Positions 16,386-20,487 of a DNA stretch of 20,487 nucleotides are shown one piece after another; position 1 is the stretch's first letter; every line of letters starts with the position of its first letter. A program made the translations under genes and the position numbers. The notes beneath the pieces were generated by a model that saw nothing but the letters and a program-made list of their open reading frames with translations, did not search any database and was not told the DNA's origin. This DNA comes from Hypsibius dujardini (lineage: Eukaryota > Tardigrada > Eutardigrada > Parachela > Hypsibiidae): the NCBI GenBank assembly GCA_001579985.1, contig LRSR01012987.1, positions 1 through 20,487 of the forward strand. Direction: 5' to 3'.

Positions 16386-16493
16386 TGGCAAAAAGCGTGC
16401 ACTAATCGAGTCAAGCCTTTCAACTCGGTTTGTGCATAAGCCATGCATTCCACGAGCTAAATGACTTAATTCGGTTAGTCTAAGGTTTTTGCC
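16386..16493. mobile_element. 108-nt near-palindrome (snap-back MITE relic) sharing its ends with the 8954-9482 element
   Basis: The sequence folds on itself: TGGCAAAAA at the left pairs with TTTTTGCC at the right, and CTAATCGAGTCAAG, CAACTCG and TGCAT in the left arm each find near-complements in the right arm, with the loop around AAGCC. The right end (TTAATTCGGTTAGTCTAAGG, then TTTTTGCC) matches the right end of the foldback element at 8954-9482 with a few transitions. It is therefore likely a minimal relative or internally deleted copy. It could be transcribed into a hairpin RNA. Confidence 0.7.
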
Positions 16494-17045
16494 GCGTGTA
16501 GAAGGGGAATACAGATAGCGCTCTCTGCGATCATTCGAAAAGTACTTAAAAAATCCCCGTACAGTACATAAATAAAGTGGCATGGGACGGGACGGAACGA
16601 ACCAATAGATATAGTATAGACGAGCTCGAACACAAGCATCCCGGAGAAACTCGATTATGTGTTCTCGAGCTTTACGTGGTTTGCTACATCGATCGTTCGA
16701 TACGTCCACAAAACGGGAATGTAAATGCGTAATTGCCAGCAGAAAATTAACGCGCTTGAGCAAGGTGCTGCCACCAACAGACAGGGTGTTGATGTTGATC
16801 AATGCAACATCTAACTGCGGACTTCAAGCGCTGAAAACGGAGCGCGCATTCGCTAATTAGCCGTTCGGTCATTGCTAATTGGAACAAAAGCGTTAAAAGG
16901 AACAGTCACTTGAAAAACAGCTGTTCCCTTTGAGACGTTCCATTTTGCGTATTCACACAAAAGTACTCGTACTAGTACGCAAAAGTTATTCTTCCTCCGC
17001 TTCCTCCAATTATTTTTGTCCCGCATTCCCACCGACTGATCAGTC

Positions 17046-20000
17046 ATGGGTAAGAAGGGAAAGGTCGGAAAGGCGCGCAAGGATAAGTTTTACCATTTAG
17101 CCAAGGAGTCCGGCTATCGATCGCGTGCTGCTTTCAAGTTGATCCAGCTCAACCGGACCCACGAGTTCCTCCAGCGCTCTCGCGTCCTCATCGATCTTTG
17201 TGCGGCGCCCGGAGGATGGCTGCAGGTAGCCAAGCAGTTTATGCCCGTGTCGAGTATCATCCTCGGTAAGTGGTAGGGATGGTTTTTTTCACGTCGACCT
17301 CGACGGCCTGGTTGCGACATATTGAGGTCGCTGTCTTTTGAATGGCATTTACTTTGTAGGCATCGACTTGGTGCCGATCAAATCCGTACCGAATGTGATT
17401 ACACTGCAGGAGGATATTACGACAGACTCGTGCCGCTCGGTAAGGGACGTCTACGGGGTGCATTTTCGGGGTGACAATATTTGCGGTTACTTGCTTTGTG
17501 TTTGTAATGTGCGTCAGCGGTTGATTGATGAGTTGACTTGAATAATTTGTCAAGAGTAATTTGTCAAGAGTACATTGCTGCCACGTGGGTTGATTGATCG
17601 GTTGATTGACGCGTTGTAGTTATATTTTGTTAACGATTTTGTTTTAAGTAAGATCGGTTTTAGTTTTAACAGCCGAATCGAAATTTTTGTCGTTTTTTAT
17701 ATATTGGTTAACTTTATGAAAAGATTTAGCTTCTAGCCTATTGGTTATATTGAAATTTGAGTTCAGTGCAGCGTTGATTGAGGATTGATTGATAATGTTT
17801 TACGTCCCTGTAAAGTATCAAAACAAAAACGTGCAATCTTCGAATTTGATTTGATTCATATAATTCATTTTTATATTCAATTCGCATATGAATCGTTCGC
17901 AGATGCCTTTTGCAGATGCTGTTGGAATAGTGAGTAAAGTTGGAAATTGCGTTGAATTCATTTATGGTTTCTTTGGTTGATTGATGAATTTACTTAATAT
18001 GGGCTTTTTTCTTGCCCTGATTATTCGAAGAATAAAGCGTGCGCAACTGCATATGAGTGTAAAAGCTTCATTCTTTTTCATTCAGTTCCAATTTTACAGA
18101 AAATTCGGCATGAGTTGAAGACGTGGAAGGCCGATGTCGTCCTGCACGACGGAGCACCCAACGTCGGAAAGAATTGGCTCCACGACGCCTTCACCCAGGC
18201 TCGCCTCACTCTATCGGCCTTCAAACTCGCCACGGACTTTCTCGCCAAGAACGGCTGGTTCATCACCAAAATATTCCGCTCTCGCGACTACCACGCGCTC
18301 TTGTGGGTGTTCCAGCAGTTCTTCCGGAAAGTGGTCGCCACCAAGCCGCCGGCTTCCCGAAATGAATCTGCTGAGATTTTCGTCGTTTGTTCCGGCTACT
18401 TGGGACCGGATAAAATTGATCCGAAGCTTCTGGATCCCAAGCATGTTTTTGAGGAGGTCGACGTGGAAGATGAAGATGAGGTTAGTCTCCCTTTCGCTTG
18501 TCTGTTTGTCCGACTCTCTGTGTCTGTGGTACGAATTGCCTCCATAATTGTGCCTTTCATTATCCCAATGGTTGGCAACTCTTGGCTGTTCGAAGAAAGA
18601 GTTGGTGTTACTGGGCTGAGCCGGCACTTCGCTGGACTTTGCATTTCCAATACCAAAACATGTTTACTTATTGGTCTAAACTTGTTAAGTATCTGTTTCA
18701 GTCTGTCTGTTTGTCTGTCTGTCTGTTTGTCTTTTTGTGTCTGTATGGGTCTGCCGGACTCATTGCCTGTCTCTCTCTCCGCAACTGACTTATTCTTCAC
18801 TGATGTCGCCCCATCCAACAGGGAGACACCACAAAGAAACGGACTGTCGGTGCAGCCAAACTGAACCTTTTGATGAACCCTGCGAAGAAGAAGAAATCTT
18901 CAGAGGGTTATGCCGACGGAAAAGTATTGCTCCAAGAGAAATTGCCAGCACGGTCTTACATCAACGCGGCGGAGGACAAATCGAAGGAGCTCCTATCTCA
19001 GTGCCATGAGATCATCATCGATGACGAGGATAAAAGCATCGCGGGTAACTCCGCTACGACTGATGAGATTCGAGAGTGCTGTGCGGACATCAAGGTGCTT
19101 GGAAAGCGGGAGCTGCGCTTAATCATCAACTGGCGGAAGAAAATCCTGGCTGCCGAGGAAGCTATATCGAGTGAGTAGTCGTTGATTGATTGAATGCTTG
19201 TTGAGGGTGTTCATTTTTTAAGTTGACTTTTTTCATTAGAAAAATTAGCCGCGGATTCTACACCGGCGGTATCAATCAAGCCACTCGATGAGGAGGACGA
19301 AGATGCCGCCATCCAAAGGCAAATTGAGAAGGTCAAGGAGGATGAGCGACTGGACGCTCGCCGGAAGCGCAAGCGACTGAACAAGCTGCGCCAGCAGTTG
19401 ACGACAAAGATGAACCTCAAAATGGTTATCCCGGGCGATGCGTTGCTGCAGGAGGAGGAACAGGGAGAGCATCGTCTGTTTGCACTGGACGCCATCAAGA
19501 GCGCCAAGGGTCTGGCGAAGGTGGCCGGTGAGAACGTCTCCATGGATGTGGAGCAAGATGACGAGGACGAGGATAAGTGGAATGAAGCGATGGCGGAGGA
19601 GGATAATCCGCTGCTGCTGGGACGGGAGAGTACGAAGCAGCGGAAGGAACGGATGATGAAGGAGTGGTTCAATAAGGATATCTTCACCGGTATGTATCAG
19701 TCGACCACTTGCTGCATTGATTGATCCGAGTTTGTTGATTTCCATTTGACTTCATTTTGCTGTTTCTGTAATGGCAGGTGTCGACTTTACCGGTGGGAAG
19801 AAAGAAAAAAGAGAATCAGAAAGAAAGACCGGATTGAAAATGGGAACAGATGAGTCGGATTCGGACTGGGAAGACGAGGACGACGGCCTGGACGGCGGCG
19901 GTGCTGGCGAATTGGAATACGATGTCATTAGCGAACTGAAGGATGAGGACATTAAGAAGGAGGAAGATGTTGCTCTGGAGGACGAGAAACCGATTATCAA

Positions 20001-20487
20001 GCTCGACCCGGAAGGATTTGCTCTAGCGGAAGAGTTGATAAAATCCAAGAAGAGACGGCGAGAAATTGTTGAAGCTGGCTTCCACCGGTATGCCTGTCTG
20101 TCTGTGTCTCTTATCTATTTATTCATGCGACATGTCGAGAATAAAGAAGACTCTTTGTTCTTAGAGAGGCCTTCAATGAACCAGACGATGAGCTGCCACC
20201 GTGGTTCGTTGACGATGAGAAGAAGTTCTGTCGGCGATCCCTCGTCGATCAAGGACTCGTCACGAAAGAACAAGTCAAAGCCCACAAGGAACAGCTAAAG
20301 GCCATCGACGCACGCCCCATCAAGAAGGTCGCCGAGGCACGTGCTCGTAAGAAGAACCGCATGGTGAAGCGGTTGGAAAAGGCGCGCAAAAAGGCCAGCA
20401 ACGTTCTCAGCTCAGAGGGCCCGGTGGAGATGTCCAGCCAGGAGAAGATGTCGCAGCTGAAGGCAATCTACAAGAAGGCTGGTGCAC
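17046..20487 (+). CDS. FTSJ3: SPB1/FTSJ3-type pre-rRNA 2'-O-ribose methyltransferase, 3'-partial, seven exons
   Basis: Nucleolar SAM-dependent methyltransferase of 60S pre-ribosomes; yeast Spb1 methylates 25S rRNA at G2922, and human FTSJ3 acts in pre-rRNA processing. Exons 17046-17265, 17360-17439, 18100-18480, 18822-19170, 19240-19689, 19778-20087, 20165-20487+; phases agree, giving 704 codons before the window edge. Start: ATGG preceded by CAGTC, opening [20 protein letters not shown], typical of the family. FtsJ domain at residues ~20-200: SAM loop DLCAAPGGW (50-58) and catalytic K31-D117-K157-E192 ([32 protein letters not shown]) all intact. DUF3381 region in exons 4-5 ([22 protein letters not shown], acidic and basic stretches, IFTG), then Spb1_C ([35 protein letters not shown]). 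Compared with human FTSJ3, about 60 C-terminal residues are missing beyond the edge. Confidence 0.96.
17440..18099 (+). other. 660-nt intron 2 of SPB1 with recurring TTGATTGA motifs
   Basis: AT-rich intron carrying TTGATTGA or close variants near 17520, 17590, 17602, 17773, 17783 and 17976, all in the sense direction, and a short tandem duplication GTAATTTGTCAAGA-like at 17541-17570. No RNA gene could be supported. Confidence 0.55.
18481..18821 (+). other. 341-nt intron 3 of SPB1 with a short CTGT array
   Basis: Between the FtsJ-domain exon and exon 4. A CTGT run with TTGT interruptions lies at 18700-18745; the rest is unique sequence. A frame runs from the upstream exon into this intron (to 18864), but the canonical donor GTTAGT at 18481 and the CAACAG acceptor restore the family sequence. 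Confidence 0.75.

Larger units (their letters stand above)
15245..17045. other. 1.8-kb divergent intergenic region between receptor and SPB1
   Basis: Contains the shared receptor upstream block, a two-copy short repeat at 15973-16006 (TACCGGTAACTGTAT, then TACCGGTAGTTGTAT), and the hairpin at 16386-16493. Just before the SPB1 start lie an inverted pair GGAACAG...CTGTTCC (16899-16927) and a pyrimidine-rich run at 16989-17008 that could hold a TOP-like start site, as expected for a ribosome-biogenesis gene. No protein gene is recognisable. Confidence 0.5.

Noticed and set aside
16383-16802. Minus-strand open frame of 139 codons upstream of SPB1
   Set aside because: It has no recognisable motif, overlaps the palindromic element and has no supporting splice or promoter context.
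17976-18020. C/D-box snoRNA in SPB1 intron 2
   Set aside because: TGATGA and CTGA are present, but only about 40 nt apart and without a flanking terminal stem, too short for a typical C/D snoRNA.

Overview
The window is animal nuclear DNA, most likely from an invertebrate bilaterian with fairly compact genes. The evidence is intron-rich protein genes with GT-AG introns (many only 60-100 nt), an alpha2delta calcium-channel subunit, family-A-like G-protein-coupled receptors and a eukaryotic Spb1/FTSJ3 rRNA methyltransferase. A small-genome ecdysozoan such as a tardigrade would fit, but that is a weak guess; nothing here fixes the phylum.

Layout. (1) About 1-10500, plus strand: 28 exons of an alpha2delta-3/4-type voltage-gated calcium-channel auxiliary subunit. 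The N-terminal exons (signal peptide) lie left of the window and the C-terminus and stop are inside it. Exons were joined by hand from splice sites, phase continuity and resemblance to vertebrate alpha2delta-3; the joined exons give one open frame of 1088 codons plus stop. Its introns are full of CTGT/ACAG tetranucleotide and CTGTGT/ACACAG hexanucleotide arrays in both orientations, two inverted duplications anchored at such arrays, and a roughly 530-bp foldback DNA element. (2) 10957-11880, minus strand: a decayed, 5'-truncated receptor copy. (3) 13682-15244, minus strand: its intact paralogue, a four-exon, 351-residue seven-transmembrane receptor. The 1.8 kb between them holds a relic of the duplicated upstream region and a degenerate minisatellite. 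(4) 15245-17045: intergenic, with the matching upstream block of the intact receptor and a 108-nt near-palindrome sharing its ends with the foldback element in the calcium-channel gene. (5) 17046 to the right edge, plus strand: seven exons of the SPB1/FTSJ3 pre-ribosome methyltransferase, 704 codons, cut by the window edge near its C-terminus.

The three loci look functionally unrelated: synaptic/muscle calcium-channel trafficking, a receptor of unknown ligand, and 60S ribosome biogenesis. The calcium-channel gene and the receptor pseudogene converge tail to tail; the intact receptor and SPB1 are divergently transcribed. The most unusual content is structural: an inverted copy of an alpha2delta coding exon (with its splice donor) inside a later intron of the same gene, and complementary simple-repeat arrays scattered through that transcription unit.
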